Of a DNA stretch of 64,000 nucleotides, positions 17,655 through 25,661 are shown piece by piece. The stretch covers positions 3,720,001 through 3,784,000 of the forward strand of contig NZ_JAGGMZ010000001.1 in the NCBI RefSeq assembly GCF_017875735.1, in the 5' to 3' direction. How positions within the stretch are numbered: position 1 is the first letter of the stretch; every line of letters starts with the position of its first letter. The position numbers were made by a program, and so were the translations under genes. The notes beneath the pieces are model-generated. The model was not told where the DNA came from, searched no databases, and saw nothing but the letters and a program-made list of their open reading frames with translations. Origin of the DNA: Arthrobacter sp. CAN_C5 (GTDB lineage: Bacteria; Actinomycetota; Actinomycetes; Actinomycetales; Micrococcaceae).

Positions 17655-17860
17655 CTGCGGCCCCAGAGCTCGGCATCCACGTTACGGCCGACCTACCACG
17701 ATGGTGTCTGCAGCTGGTCCGGTCCCCATTAGCGATCCTCTGGCGCCTATCGAACCCCGGTGACAACACCCCCGGATCATACATTCGACTGGGGGACTCA
17801 ATCATGCCAGGACCGACAGGCCAGCAACCCCGATTCTTGCTCGTTTAGGGGCTATAAGAA
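17655..17860 (-). ncRNA. Candidate IS110 bridge RNA (leader of the transposase)
   Basis: The 5' non-coding leader folds, read on the minus strand, into two successive stem-loops: an eight-pair stem (17814-17821 with 17745-17752, one G-U) enclosing a large loop with C5 and G5 tracts, and a six-pair stem (17738-17743 with 17663-17668) enclosing another large loop. This matches the target-binding then donor-binding loop order known for IS110-group bridge RNAs. The second loop contains GTAACG (complement of 17680-17685), complementary to the CGTTAC at the element's own left end. A TTATAG box near 17853 may be a -10 element. Confidence 0.55.
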
Positions 17861-17910
17861 AGGTAACGGGGGGTCGGGAGCGTTGGCCGGAATAAGGCGA
17901 GGTAATCGGG

Positions 17911-18660
17911 TCAGCGATCGAGGTCCTTGACCAACTGGCCCGGGACCACCCTTGGCGCCGGGCCGAAAGCCTGTGTGGTGGCGGCAATAACCGCGCGGCC
18001 CATCATGTGGTTGCCAGCACCACCAACCACAGCACCCACACCGAAGGGCAACGCACGCCCCAGGAGGGCGCCGCCCTGCTTGGCCAGCATCTTGCGGACA
18101 AACCGCCTCCTGATGCTGTTCCCGATGGTTCGCACGATCGGCGATGACACGGAGCTCCCCACCACCGTCCCCCAGTGTTCGGTAGCGCCGCCTCCCGAAC
18201 CGCGCAGCACTGACTGGATCAGGGCATTGCCCTCCTCACCCATCAGGATGGCCATCACGAGGGTCCGCGCCCGCTCCGGATCATCGGTCTGCACTCCGTG
18301 GAGTTCCGCAACGGACTGCGCATACAGTGCCGTGGCCTCAAGGAACCCAATAGTGGCGGCGGCCGACAGGCCCAGCGACGCAATCGTGCCAATGGCAGGT
18401 ACAACCGCAGTCGCTCCCACCCCCGCACCGGTGACTGTGATGACCGCGAGGTAGCTGCGCTCCAGGGCCGAACTGATCTCCTCGGCGGTGGCATCCGGGT
18501 TCTTGGCGTACATGCGGCGAAGATTCGCCAGCACCAGTGGACGCTGCACCTCAATGGCCCGTTCAATGGTCCGCTGGATACCCGGCTTGGGCTTTCCCTC
18601 TTTGTCGTAGAGGGCATCATTGGCCAGTTTCGAGGCGGGATTTAGGTTGGGCAGTTTCAT
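17911..18660 (-). CDS. EcsC-like protein
   Basis: This 249-residue protein has the features of the EcsC family: a helical N-terminal half, a Gly/Ala-rich hydrophobic stretch ITVTGAGVGATAVVPAIGTIASLG (about 75-98), then ATALYAQSVAELHGV and RARTLVMAILMGEEGN. A further hydrophobic Gly-rich stretch lies near residue 210. The family name comes from Bacillus EcsC, whose role is unknown. It lies 40 bases from the IS110 right edge and appears intact. Membrane association is likely but no clean helix count is possible. Confidence 0.6.
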   Translation of the reverse strand: MKLPNLNPASKLANDALYDKEGKPKPGIQRTIERAIEVQRPLVLANLRRMYAKNPDATAEEISSALERSYLAVITVTGAGVGATAVVPAIGTIASLGLSAAATIGFLEATALYAQSVAELHGVQTDDPERARTLVMAILMGEEGNALIQSVLRGSGGGATEHWGTVVGSSVSSPIVRTIGNSIRRRFVRKMLAKQGGALLGRALPFGVGAVVGGAGNHMMGRAVIAATTQAFGPAPRVVPGQLVKDLDR

Positions 18661-18716
18661 TTACTGGGTCCTTCAGTTGCGCGCAGTCGATGCGCCGTAG
18701 GGAAAACTGCACAAAA

Positions 18717-18744
18717 AACGCCGCCGGGTTGCCCCGACGGCGTT
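18717..18744 (-). terminator. Terminator of the GlsB-like gene
   Basis: AACGCCG/CGGCGTT plus an inner CGGG/CCCG stem with a TTG loop, followed on the minus strand by a T-run (the A6 at 18713-18718). It lies just downstream of the stop at 18761. Confidence 0.8.
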
Positions 18745-18760
18745 CTTTGCACGTCTGAAA

Positions 18761-19033
18761 TTAGGCGCGTGACTTGTTGTTGCGGCCGGTGATGGCACCG
18801 TAAACGACGAGCACGATCAAGGCGCCGCCGATGGCCAGCAGCCATGACTCAAGCGAGAAGAATTCGTTCATGTCGGCACCGAACAGTGCGCTGCCGATCC
18901 AGCCGCCGAGCAGTGCACCGACGACACCTAGGATGAGGGTGATGATCCAGCCACCGGCCTGCTTGCCGGGAAGGATGAGCTTGGCGATTGCGCCAGCGAT
19001 GAGGCCTAGAAGAAGGAATGCGAAGAAACCCAT
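18761..19033 (-). CDS. GlsB/YeaQ/YmgE-family stress-associated membrane protein
   Basis: This 90-residue protein has three hydrophobic helices (about 2-20, 28-50 and 63-83). The family pattern GLIAGAIAKLILPGKQAGGW-, then TLILGVVGALLGGWIGSALFG, is plain. Members, also called transglycosylase-associated proteins, are induced under general stress in several bacteria; the biochemical role is unknown. The ATG at 19033 follows AAGGAG. It is monocistronic, with its own terminator. Confidence 0.85.
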   Translation of the reverse strand: MGFFAFLLLGLIAGAIAKLILPGKQAGGWIITLILGVVGALLGGWIGSALFGADMNEFFSLESWLLAIGGALIVLVVYGAITGRNNKSRA

Positions 19034-19407
19034 GGAGTACTCCTTATAATCGAGTCTTGTCTACGAGTGATACGTATAACAAAAGTGCTGTAATGCAGGA
19101 TGTCCCTACACAAGCTTTCAACCATCCTACTTCATCAGCGTGCTTAGCTTTCAATTAGAGCGGTGCTGAGTTCATTAAACCCCCGTGGTCGGGTTTTTCA
19201 ATAGGCCACGCCGGTATTGATTTGATAACACTTAGCCGTTTTGGTAGCCGGGGCGCGCGCCCCAAAAACTGCCCAGTTAACGACCATAAACCGGAAGCAC
19301 AGTAAGGTGACGACTACGTCACACTGATACACCGGGCGGATCAACGGATTCGCCCGGCCGGCCAATTCAGCCGCCGTCCGCGTTATATCGAAGGAGTAGT
19401 AGACAAA
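19034..19407. other. 374-base intergenic region with several hairpins
   Basis: This gap between divergent small-protein genes carries no convincing ORF. It holds AAACCC-N8-GGGTTTTT (19178-19197, a terminator-like hairpin on the plus strand), a loopless 14-base palindrome GGGGCGCGCGCCCC (19249-19262), and the dyad GTGACG-ACTA-CGTCAC (19307-19322), about 90 bases before the DUF6458 start. The last is a candidate operator. The sequence is more AT-rich than surrounding genes. Confidence 0.5.
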
Positions 19408-19662
19408 ATGAGAATCGGTTCGTCAATCGTCCTTATTGCACTGGGTGCAATTCTTGCTTTTGCTGTCGCGGATGGCGTTGACTTCGTCGACCTCGCCCTG
19501 GTGGGCTACATCCTGATGGGTGTCGGAGTGCTTGGCCTCATCATTTCATTGGTGATGAACGCTCCGCGCAGCCAACGGCGGGTCTCCGAATCCCGATCCG
19601 TTCAAGATCCGAACACGGGCGAGACCGTTACCCGCAATGAGACACGCGACGGCGGCATCTAA
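19408..19662 (+). CDS. DUF6458-like small membrane protein
   Basis: This 84-residue protein has two membrane helices (about 4-24 and 29-50) and a hydrophilic C-terminal tail (SRSVQDPNTGETVTRNETRDGGI). The pattern IGSSIVLIALGAILAFAVAD, then VGYILMGVGVLGLI, is the widespread actinobacterial DUF6458 form. AAGGAG lies upstream of the ATG. No function is known. A strong terminator follows immediately. Confidence 0.8.
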   Translation: MRIGSSIVLIALGAILAFAVADGVDFVDLALVGYILMGVGVLGLIISLVMNAPRSQRRVSESRSVQDPNTGETVTRNETRDGGI

Positions 19663-19683
19663 CGGCCGCCCCGCACCCGCCGT

Positions 19684-19720
19684 GCGCCACTCCCCACCAG
19701 CTGGGGGGTGGCGCTTTTTT
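19684..19720 (+). terminator. Rho-independent terminator after DUF6458 gene
   Basis: A GCGCCACTCCCC / GGGGGTGGCGC stem with a short CAGCT loop is followed by T6; it lies 22 bases past the stop. Confidence 0.92.
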
Positions 19721-19737
19721 GTTTTGCTGCAAAACCG

Positions 19738-19767
19738 TTGACAATCAAACATAAACACAGATATAGT
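19738..19767 (+). promoter_or_regulatory. Promoter of the fructose PTS operon with DeoR-like repeats
   Basis: TTGACA (19738-19743) and TATAGT (19762-19767) are separated by 18 bases, a near-consensus housekeeping promoter. The spacer contains TCAAACA and TAAACA, resembling the half-sites read by DeoR-type sugar regulators such as SugR/FruR, so autoregulation by the adjacent gene is likely. Confidence 0.65.
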
Positions 19768-19786
19768 CACTAAATCAGACATTTAC

Positions 19787-19802
19787 TGTGATGGTAGTCA
19801 CC
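19787..19802 (+). promoter_or_regulatory. CRP/GlxR-like site in the fructose operon leader
   Basis: TGTGA-TGGTAG-TCACC differs from the CRP/GlxR consensus TGTGA-N6-TCACA by one base. It lies downstream of the expected transcription start, a position that would favour repression or roadblock. Confidence 0.5.
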
Positions 19803-19818
19803 ACGCAAGGAGGCCGCA

Positions 19819-20586
19819 GTGTTCGCCGAAGAACGCCACAGCAGGATCGCCACCCTCGTGGCTGACGAGGGACGGGTCAGTGTCACCGAACTCTCGGAAC
19901 GATTCAATATCACCAAGGAAACAGTCAGACGGGACCTCGCACTCCTTGAGGACGCGGGAGTCCTGCGCCGTGTCCACGGTGGGGCGGTAAGCGGTGCGAA
20001 CAACAGCACCAGCGAGCTGAGCTTGAACAGCCGGGAGAGCCAGCACCAGCCGGAGAAGGCGCGGATCGCCAAGGCCGCCCTCGCCATGATCCCGGATGCC
20101 GGCTCCATCGTGCTCGACGCCGGCACCACCACCGGCCACCTGGCCGAACTCCTTGCCTGCGAGACCCGTGACGACCTGGTGGTTATTACGCACGCCGTAC
20201 CGGTCGCCTTCGCGATCGCTGCATCTTCACTGCACCTCGAACTCGTTGGTGGACGCGTACGCGGACTGACCAGTGCGGCCGTCGGAAGCCACACCATCGA
20301 CCGGTTCAACGGCTACCGCCCCGACATTGCCTTCATTGGAGCCAATGGGGTTCACTCAACCTTCGGGCTCAGCACGCCGGACCCGGATGAGGCGTCAGTC
20401 AAGACGGCGATCGTACGGTCTGCCCGCCGGGTCATCGCTGTCGTGGACGCCTCGAAACTGGAACAGGAAACGCTGGTCGGGTTCGCGTCACTGACCGACA
20501 TCGACACGCTGGTCACCGACCAGGAACCGCCGCCCACTCTGGCTGCGGCCCTGGCCGACGCCGACGTCGAGGTGGTTCTCGCGTGA
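19819..20586 (+). CDS. DeoR-family transcriptional regulator of the fructose operon
   Basis: This 255-residue regulator has an N-terminal DeoR HTH (RHSRIATLVADEGRVSVTELSERF, then ITKETVRRDLALLEDAGVLRRVHGG, residues 6-56) and a DeoR C-terminal sensor domain with VLDAGTTTGHLAELL and NGVHSTFGLSTPDPDEASVK, which usually binds a sugar phosphate. The GTG start has AAGGAGG six bases upstream. It overlaps fruK by GTGA and is the first gene of fruR-fruK-fruA-ptsI-ptsH. By context it most likely senses fructose-1-phosphate or fructose-1,6-bisphosphate. Confidence 0.9.
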   Translation: MFAEERHSRIATLVADEGRVSVTELSERFNITKETVRRDLALLEDAGVLRRVHGGAVSGANNSTSELSLNSRESQHQPEKARIAKAALAMIPDAGSIVLDAGTTTGHLAELLACETRDDLVVITHAVPVAFAIAASSLHLELVGGRVRGLTSAAVGSHTIDRFNGYRPDIAFIGANGVHSTFGLSTPDPDEASVKTAIVRSARRVIAVVDASKLEQETLVGFASLTDIDTLVTDQEPPPTLAAALADADVEVVLA

Positions 20587-21605
20587 TCATCACCCTGACG
20601 GTTAATCCAAGCCTCGACCGGACAGTTGAGCTGTCCCAGATCCTCACCCGCGGCGAGGTGCAGCGCGCTACCGCGGCCCACCAGGAATCCGGCGGGAAGG
20701 GTGTCAATGTGTGCCGGGCACTGACGGTCTCTGGCGTGGCCTCAACCGCCGTCCTTCCGGGAGACACCGATGACCCGGTGCTCGCAGGACTCCGGGCGGC
20801 GGGTGTGCCTTTCCGCAGCCTTCCGATCGGGACTCCCCTGCGCAGCAACATCACCTTGACCGAGCCCGACGGAACCACGACAAAGGTCAACGAACCCGGG
20901 CCTCACCTCTCCCGCACCCAACTCGACGACCTCCTGGAAATGGTGGTGACCGAGTGTGCGGGGGCCTCCTGGCTGGTGCTCGCCGGCTCCCTCCCACCCG
21001 GTGTTCCCAGCACGTTCTACGCCACGGTGATCGACACCGTGCGCACCCGGTTCGGCGACCTCTCGCCGCTGATCGCCATCGACTCGTCGGGTGCACCGCT
21101 CACCGATAGCCTGGCCACCGGGATCACACCGGATCTCCTGAAACCCAACGCCGAGGAACTCGCCGAGCTGAGCGGCGTGGCGGACGGCGAAGCGCTTGAG
21201 GCCGACCCGGCCCTGGCCGCAACAGCTGCCACCGCGCTGGTGGGTACCGGCGTCGGAGCGGTCCTGGCGACGCTCGGGGCCCGCGGGGCACTCCTGGTCA
21301 CCGGCACCGAATCGTGGCAGGCGACGCACCCGCCGGTCGCGGCCCGGTCCACCGTTGGCGCCGGGGATTCCGCCCTCGCCGGGTATTTGCTGGCACACAC
21401 CGCCGGCCAGTCCCCCGAGGACTGCCTGAAGCAGGCGGTCGCCCACGGTTCCGCGGCGGCCGCACTGCCCGGCTCGACAGTTCCAGCTCTGCACCAGACC
21501 ACACCGGGCGCCGTCGTTACCCAGCGCCTTCCACACATCACCACCTCAACCCACACCCCGCTCGATGCACCACTTCCAAAGGAGGAGGATCAATGGCACA
21601 GCTGA
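20583..21605 (+). CDS. fruK: 1-phosphofructokinase
   Basis: This PfkB-family kinase converts fructose-1-phosphate and ATP to fructose-1,6-bisphosphate. Its 340 residues include LTVNPSLDRTVEL at the start, ESGGKGVNVCRAL (sugar-binding GGKG), LAGSLPPGVP, LKPNAEELAEL and the catalytic STVGAGDSALAGYL near residue 260. Its last 13 bases overlap the start of fruA. The C-terminal 30 residues after the kinase fold are Thr/Pro-rich and probably disordered. The PTS delivers its substrate directly. Confidence 0.95.
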   Translation: MIITLTVNPSLDRTVELSQILTRGEVQRATAAHQESGGKGVNVCRALTVSGVASTAVLPGDTDDPVLAGLRAAGVPFRSLPIGTPLRSNITLTEPDGTTTKVNEPGPHLSRTQLDDLLEMVVTECAGASWLVLAGSLPPGVPSTFYATVIDTVRTRFGDLSPLIAIDSSGAPLTDSLATGITPDLLKPNAEELAELSGVADGEALEADPALAATAATALVGTGVGAVLATLGARGALLVTGTESWQATHPPVAARSTVGAGDSALAGYLLAHTAGQSPEDCLKQAVAHGSAAAALPGSTVPALHQTTPGAVVTQRLPHITTSTHTPLDAPLPKEEDQWHS

Positions 21606-23641
21606 TTACAACTGAGCTCGTCTCACTGGATCAGGACCTGGGCTCTGACCGTTCGCAGGTGATCCGTCGGCTCGCCGATCAGGTTGCCGCCACGGGCCGG
21701 GCGACCGGCGCGGACGGCCTCTACGCCGACGCGCTTGCCCGGGAAGAGAAGACCGCCACCGGCATTCCGGGCGGCATCGCCATCCCGCACTGCCGGTCCA
21801 CCTCAGTCACCGAGCCAACACTCGCGATGGCCCGGTTGAATCCGGCCGTGGACTTCGGCGCCAAGGACGGCCCGGCAGACCTGATCTTCTTCATCGCGGC
21901 ACCCGACGGCGCGGACCAGGAGCACCTGAAGTTGCTCTCGAAACTGGCCCGCTCCCTCATCAAGAAGGACTTCACAGCGGCACTGCGTTCCGCGGACACT
22001 GAACAGGACGTGGTTGACCTCGTCCAGGGTGCGCTCGACGCCGGTCCCCGGCAAAGCAGCCAGTCAACACAGGCAGCCTCGGCAGCACCAACCTCATCCG
22101 GAGCTGGCGAACCTGCCACCCAGTCGAAGCCCCGCCGGATCGTCGCTGTCACCGCCTGCCCCACCGGCATCGCCCACACCTACATGGCAGCCGATTCACT
22201 GGTTGCCGCCGCAAAGGAACGCGGGGTGGACCTTCAGGTCGAAACCCAGGGCTCCTCCGGTGCCACTCCGCTGCCGGCGGACGTAATCGCCGCGGCAGAT
22301 GCCGTGATCTTCGCCGTCGACGTGGACGTGCGCGACCGGAACCGTTTCGCGGGAAAGCCCGTCATCACATCCCCCGTCAAACGGGGAATTGACGAGCCCG
22401 GAATGATGGTCGACGAGGCGCTGGCCGCCGCCGACAACCCAAACGCACGACGCGTCCAGGGAAACACCGACGCCCAGTCACAGCAGACCGACGACGGCGG
22501 CGGCGAAGGCGTCGGACGCCAGCTTAAGCGCGCACTCCTCACCGGTGTCAGCTACATGATTCCCTTCGTGGCCGGTGGCGGTCTCCTGATCGCGCTTGGC
22601 TTCCTGCTGGCTGGCTACGAAATTGCCCTGTCGAACGCCGATGGTGTCGGTAATGCCGATGCAATGCTGACCCAGTACACCCTGCTCAATCTGCCGCCGG
22701 AGGGCCTCGCCGCCTTCCTCGGTGCGGTCTTCTTCAAAATCGGTGGCCTGTCGATGGGCTTCCTCATCCCGGCACTCGCCGGTTACATAGCCTATGCGCT
22801 GGCTGACCGGCCAGGTATCGCTCCCGGCTTTGTTGCCGGTGCAGTGGCTGGGTTCATGGGGGCAGGTTTCCTCGGCGGTATCGTCGGCGGCCTGCTCGCC
22901 GGCTACATCGCCATGATGATCGGCCGGATCAAGGTACCACGCTGGCTCCGCAGCCTGATGCCCGTGGTGATCATCCCGCTCCTGGCCTCCATCGCCGCGT
23001 CAGGGCTGATGATCCTCGTCCTCGGCGGGCCAATCGCTTCACTCACCACCGCCCTGAATGACTGGCTCTCCGGCATGACCGGCGCAGCAGCAGTCCTTCT
23101 AGGAGTGATTCTCGGCCTCATGATGGCCATCGACCTGGGCGGACCAATCAACAAGGTCGCCTACTCCTTCGCCGTCGCCGGACTGGGCGCCGGGGCTATT
23201 GCCAACCAGGCCCCATGGCAGATCATGGCAGCAGTCATGGCTGCTGGAATGGTCCCACCGCTGGCCATGGCACTCGCCACCGTGCTGGACCGCCGTCGCT
23301 TCTCGGTGGCTGAACGGGAGAATGGAAAGGCTGCCTGGTTGCTGGGTGCCGCGTTCATCTCCGAAGGCGCGATTCCCTTTGCAGCGGTCGATCCGCTGCG
23401 TGTCATTCCCGCCAGCATGCTGGGCTCAGCAGTGACTGGCGCCATCATCATGCGCTCCGGGGTCACCTCACAGGCACCGCACGGTGGCATCTTCGTCTTC
23501 TTTGCCATCGGGAATGTCGCTATGTTTGTGGTGGCTGTCATTGCGGGCACGATTATCTCGGCACTCACGGTGGTAGCCCTGAAACGCTTCGCCACGCGGA
23601 AAACCGAAGACGCTCCTGTTGCCGAGACGGTCGCCGCCTAA
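21593..23641 (+). CDS. fruA: Fructose-specific PTS transporter EIIABC
   Basis: This protein transports and phosphorylates fructose to fructose-1-phosphate. Its 682 residues comprise EIIA (1-150; phosphorylated His66 in GIAIPHCRS), a Ser/Ala-rich linker, EIIB (about 181-280; Cys189 in VTACPTGIAHTYMAA), and EIIC (about 310-670, around ten membrane helices starting LLTGVSYMIPFVAGGGLLIALG). The ATG at 21593 has GGAGGAGG just upstream. The domain order is the fused A-B-C form. Its phosphoryl donors ptsH and ptsI follow in the same operon. Confidence 0.95.
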   Translation: MAQLITTELVSLDQDLGSDRSQVIRRLADQVAATGRATGADGLYADALAREEKTATGIPGGIAIPHCRSTSVTEPTLAMARLNPAVDFGAKDGPADLIFFIAAPDGADQEHLKLLSKLARSLIKKDFTAALRSADTEQDVVDLVQGALDAGPRQSSQSTQAASAAPTSSGAGEPATQSKPRRIVAVTACPTGIAHTYMAADSLVAAAKERGVDLQVETQGSSGATPLPADVIAAADAVIFAVDVDVRDRNRFAGKPVITSPVKRGIDEPGMMVDEALAAADNPNARRVQGNTDAQSQQTDDGGGEGVGRQLKRALLTGVSYMIPFVAGGGLLIALGFLLAGYEIALSNADGVGNADAMLTQYTLLNLPPEGLAAFLGAVFFKIGGLSMGFLIPALAGYIAYALADRPGIAPGFVAGAVAGFMGAGFLGGIVGGLLAGYIAMMIGRIKVPRWLRSLMPVVIIPLLASIAASGLMILVLGGPIASLTTALNDWLSGMTGAAAVLLGVILGLMMAIDLGGPINKVAYSFAVAGLGAGAIANQAPWQIMAAVMAAGMVPPLAMALATVLDRRRFSVAERENGKAAWLLGAAFISEGAIPFAAVDPLRVIPASMLGSAVTGAIIMRSGVTSQAPHGGIFVFFAIGNVAMFVVAVIAGTIISALTVVALKRFATRKTEDAPVAETVAA

Positions 23642-23663
23642 CCGAACCCGGGAGGGTCTTTCA

Positions 23664-25361
23664 ATGACGAAACTTACCGGAGTCGGGGTTAGCCCCGGCC
23701 GCGTAATCGGGCCGGTCCTGCAGATGCCAGGCAGGGCCCGGGAGCCACTCCAGGGCGAAACCTGGGGGGCGGACACCACGGCCGAGGCCGAGACTGTGCG
23801 TCTGAAGGCGGCGTCCAAGGCGGTCCAGGCCGAGTTGAAGCGCCGCGCCGACGCCGCATCGAAGGACGCAAGCGCGGTGCTGGAGGCCACCGCCATGATG
23901 GCGGCCGACCCCATGTTGCTGAAGTCGGCAACCAAGCTCATCAATGCGGGCACCTCAGCGGAGCGGGCGGTATGGGAAGCCGGTTCAGCGGTCGCCGAGA
24001 TGCTGCTCAGTCTCGGCGGCTACATGGCCGAGCGTACCCAGGACGTCCACGACGTGCGTGCCCGGCTGGTAGCCGAACTTCGCGGGCTACCGGCCCCCGG
24101 CATTCCCACCTCGGATAGGCCGTTCATCCTCGCTGCAGAAGACCTTGCCCCGGCTGATACCGCAACTCTCGATGCGACCAAGGTACTGGCGCTGATCACC
24201 AGCAGCGGCGGCCCACAGTCGCATACGGCAATCCTGGCCCGTGCGCTGGGGCTGCCGGCCGTCGTGGCTGCCTCAGGTGCCGAGGCCATCGAGGCCGGAA
24301 CCGAGGTGTACGTGGACGGCGCGGCCGGCAGCATCTGCACCGACCCCGGCGATGAGGAGCGCGCTCTGGCAGCCAGGTGGGTGGAGCAGTCAGCTGCGCT
24401 GGGCACGTTCAACGGTACGGGCGCCACCGCCGATGGGCATCCTGTGCCGCTGCTGGCGAACGTGGGTTCCGGCAAGGATGCCCGGGCGGCGGCCGCGGCC
24501 GGCGCCGAAGGTGTCGGCCTGCTGCGCACCGAGTTCTGTTTCCTGGACCGGGAGACCGAGCCGAGCCCCGACGAGCAGGCGGCAGCCTACCAGGAGGTTT
24601 TCGACGCGTTCCCCGGCAGCAAAGTGGTGGTCAGGACGCTCGACGCCGGCGCGGACAAGCCGCTGCCGTTCCTCACCGACGCAACGGAACCCAATCCGGC
24701 GCTCGGTGTACGGGGCTACCGGACCGGATCGGTCAGCCCCGGCGTGCTCACCCGCCAGCTAAAGGCGATCGCCCGGGCAGCTGCTGACTCAGAGGCCGAA
24801 GTGTGGGTGATGGCACCAATGATTTCGACGGCCGCCGAGGCCCAGGCGTTCGGGGAGATGTGCCTCGCCGAGGGGCTGAACCGCCCTGGCGTGATGGTCG
24901 AGGTGCCGTCAGCCGCGCTGACCTCCGAAGCCATCCTCCAGCACGTCGGGTTTGCCTCACTGGGAACCAATGACCTCACCCAGTACACCATGGCGGCCGA
25001 CCGCCAGCTGGGCCAGCTCGCCGCACTGAACGATTCCTGGCAACCAGCTGTTTTACAGCTCGTCAAACACACCGTTGCGGGGGCCGAATCGGCCGCCGCC
25101 AGCGCAGCCACCGAGAAGCCGGTGGGTGTGTGCGGCGAGGCTGCAGCGGATCCGGCCCTCGCCGTCGTACTCGTAGGGCTGGGGGTGTCGACCCTCTCCA
25201 TGTCAGCGAGGGCGCTGCCCACTGTCGCTGCGGTGCTGGCCTCGGTGACCCGCCACGAAGCTCAGGAACTTGCCGCCCTGGCCCTCGCCGCGACCACCGC
25301 CGAACAGGGACGCAGCATGGTCCGTGAACGGCTCCCCATTCTGGAAACCTTGGGCCAGTAA
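23664..25361 (+). CDS. ptsI: PTS phosphotransferase enzyme I
   Basis: Enzyme I takes phosphate from phosphoenolpyruvate and passes it to HPr. Seen in 565 residues: the HPr-binding helical domain, swivelling domain with active His187 in SGGPQSHTAILARALGLP, then the PEP-binding barrel with GIGLLRTEF-type sequence (GVGLLRTEFCFLDR), RTLDAGADKPLPFL, SLGTNDLTQYTMAADR and catalytic Cys in PVGVCGEAAAD. GGGAGG precedes the ATG at 23664. Linkage to the fructose operon, rather than a separate pts locus, is common in actinobacteria. It also serves the DhaM protein encoded at 48-48.7 kb. Confidence 0.95.
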   Translation: MTKLTGVGVSPGRVIGPVLQMPGRAREPLQGETWGADTTAEAETVRLKAASKAVQAELKRRADAASKDASAVLEATAMMAADPMLLKSATKLINAGTSAERAVWEAGSAVAEMLLSLGGYMAERTQDVHDVRARLVAELRGLPAPGIPTSDRPFILAAEDLAPADTATLDATKVLALITSSGGPQSHTAILARALGLPAVVAASGAEAIEAGTEVYVDGAAGSICTDPGDEERALAARWVEQSAALGTFNGTGATADGHPVPLLANVGSGKDARAAAAAGAEGVGLLRTEFCFLDRETEPSPDEQAAAYQEVFDAFPGSKVVVRTLDAGADKPLPFLTDATEPNPALGVRGYRTGSVSPGVLTRQLKAIARAAADSEAEVWVMAPMISTAAEAQAFGEMCLAEGLNRPGVMVEVPSAALTSEAILQHVGFASLGTNDLTQYTMAADRQLGQLAALNDSWQPAVLQLVKHTVAGAESAAASAATEKPVGVCGEAAADPALAVVLVGLGVSTLSMSARALPTVAAVLASVTRHEAQELAALALAATTAEQGRSMVRERLPILETLGQ

Positions 25362-25385
25362 GAGCCCCAACCAAGGAGGAACCCT

Positions 25386-25661
25386 ATGTCAGAACGCAAA
25401 GCCACAGTCGCAAGCCGGGTTGGCCTGCACGCCCGCCCCGCAGCCATCTTCGCCGAGGCGGCGGGTGAGCTTCCCCTGGAGGTCACCATTGCCCTGGACG
25501 GCGAACCGGCAGAGGACGCGATGGACGCATCGAGCATCCTGTCCCTGATGGGGCTCGGGGCCTCCCACGGCGACGTCGTCGTGCTTCGTGCAGACGGCGA
25601 CGGTGCCGAGGAGGCCCTCGAGTCCCTGGCGAAGATCCTGGAAACTGACCACGACGCCTAG
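25386..25661 (+). CDS. ptsH: PTS phosphocarrier protein HPr
   Basis: This 91-residue cytosolic carrier passes phosphate from enzyme I to EIIA domains. Active His15 lies in SRVGLHARPAAIF, and the regulatory-Ser region is DASSILSLMGLGASHGD. AAGGAGG is seven bases upstream. It is the last gene of the fructose operon. Its stop codon is immediately followed by the damaged 3' end of tctA on the opposite strand, with no terminator between them, which is unusual for an operon end. Confidence 0.94.
   Translation: MSERKATVASRVGLHARPAAIFAEAAGELPLEVTIALDGEPAEDAMDASSILSLMGLGASHGDVVVLRADGDGAEEALESLAKILETDHDA

Larger units (their letters stand above)
16290..17868 (-). mobile_element. IS110-family insertion element
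   Basis: One transposase gene is flanked by non-coding ends of about 115 bases (3' side) and 260 bases (5' side), total about 1.58 kb, in the normal size range. The nine-base string AACGGGGGG occurs at both edges (16281-16289 and 17865-17873), consistent with a short shared core; IS110 elements lack terminal inverted repeats and long target duplications. The exact ends are uncertain by several bases because of the G-run. It sits between converging host genes, so it breaks no gene. Confidence 0.8.
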
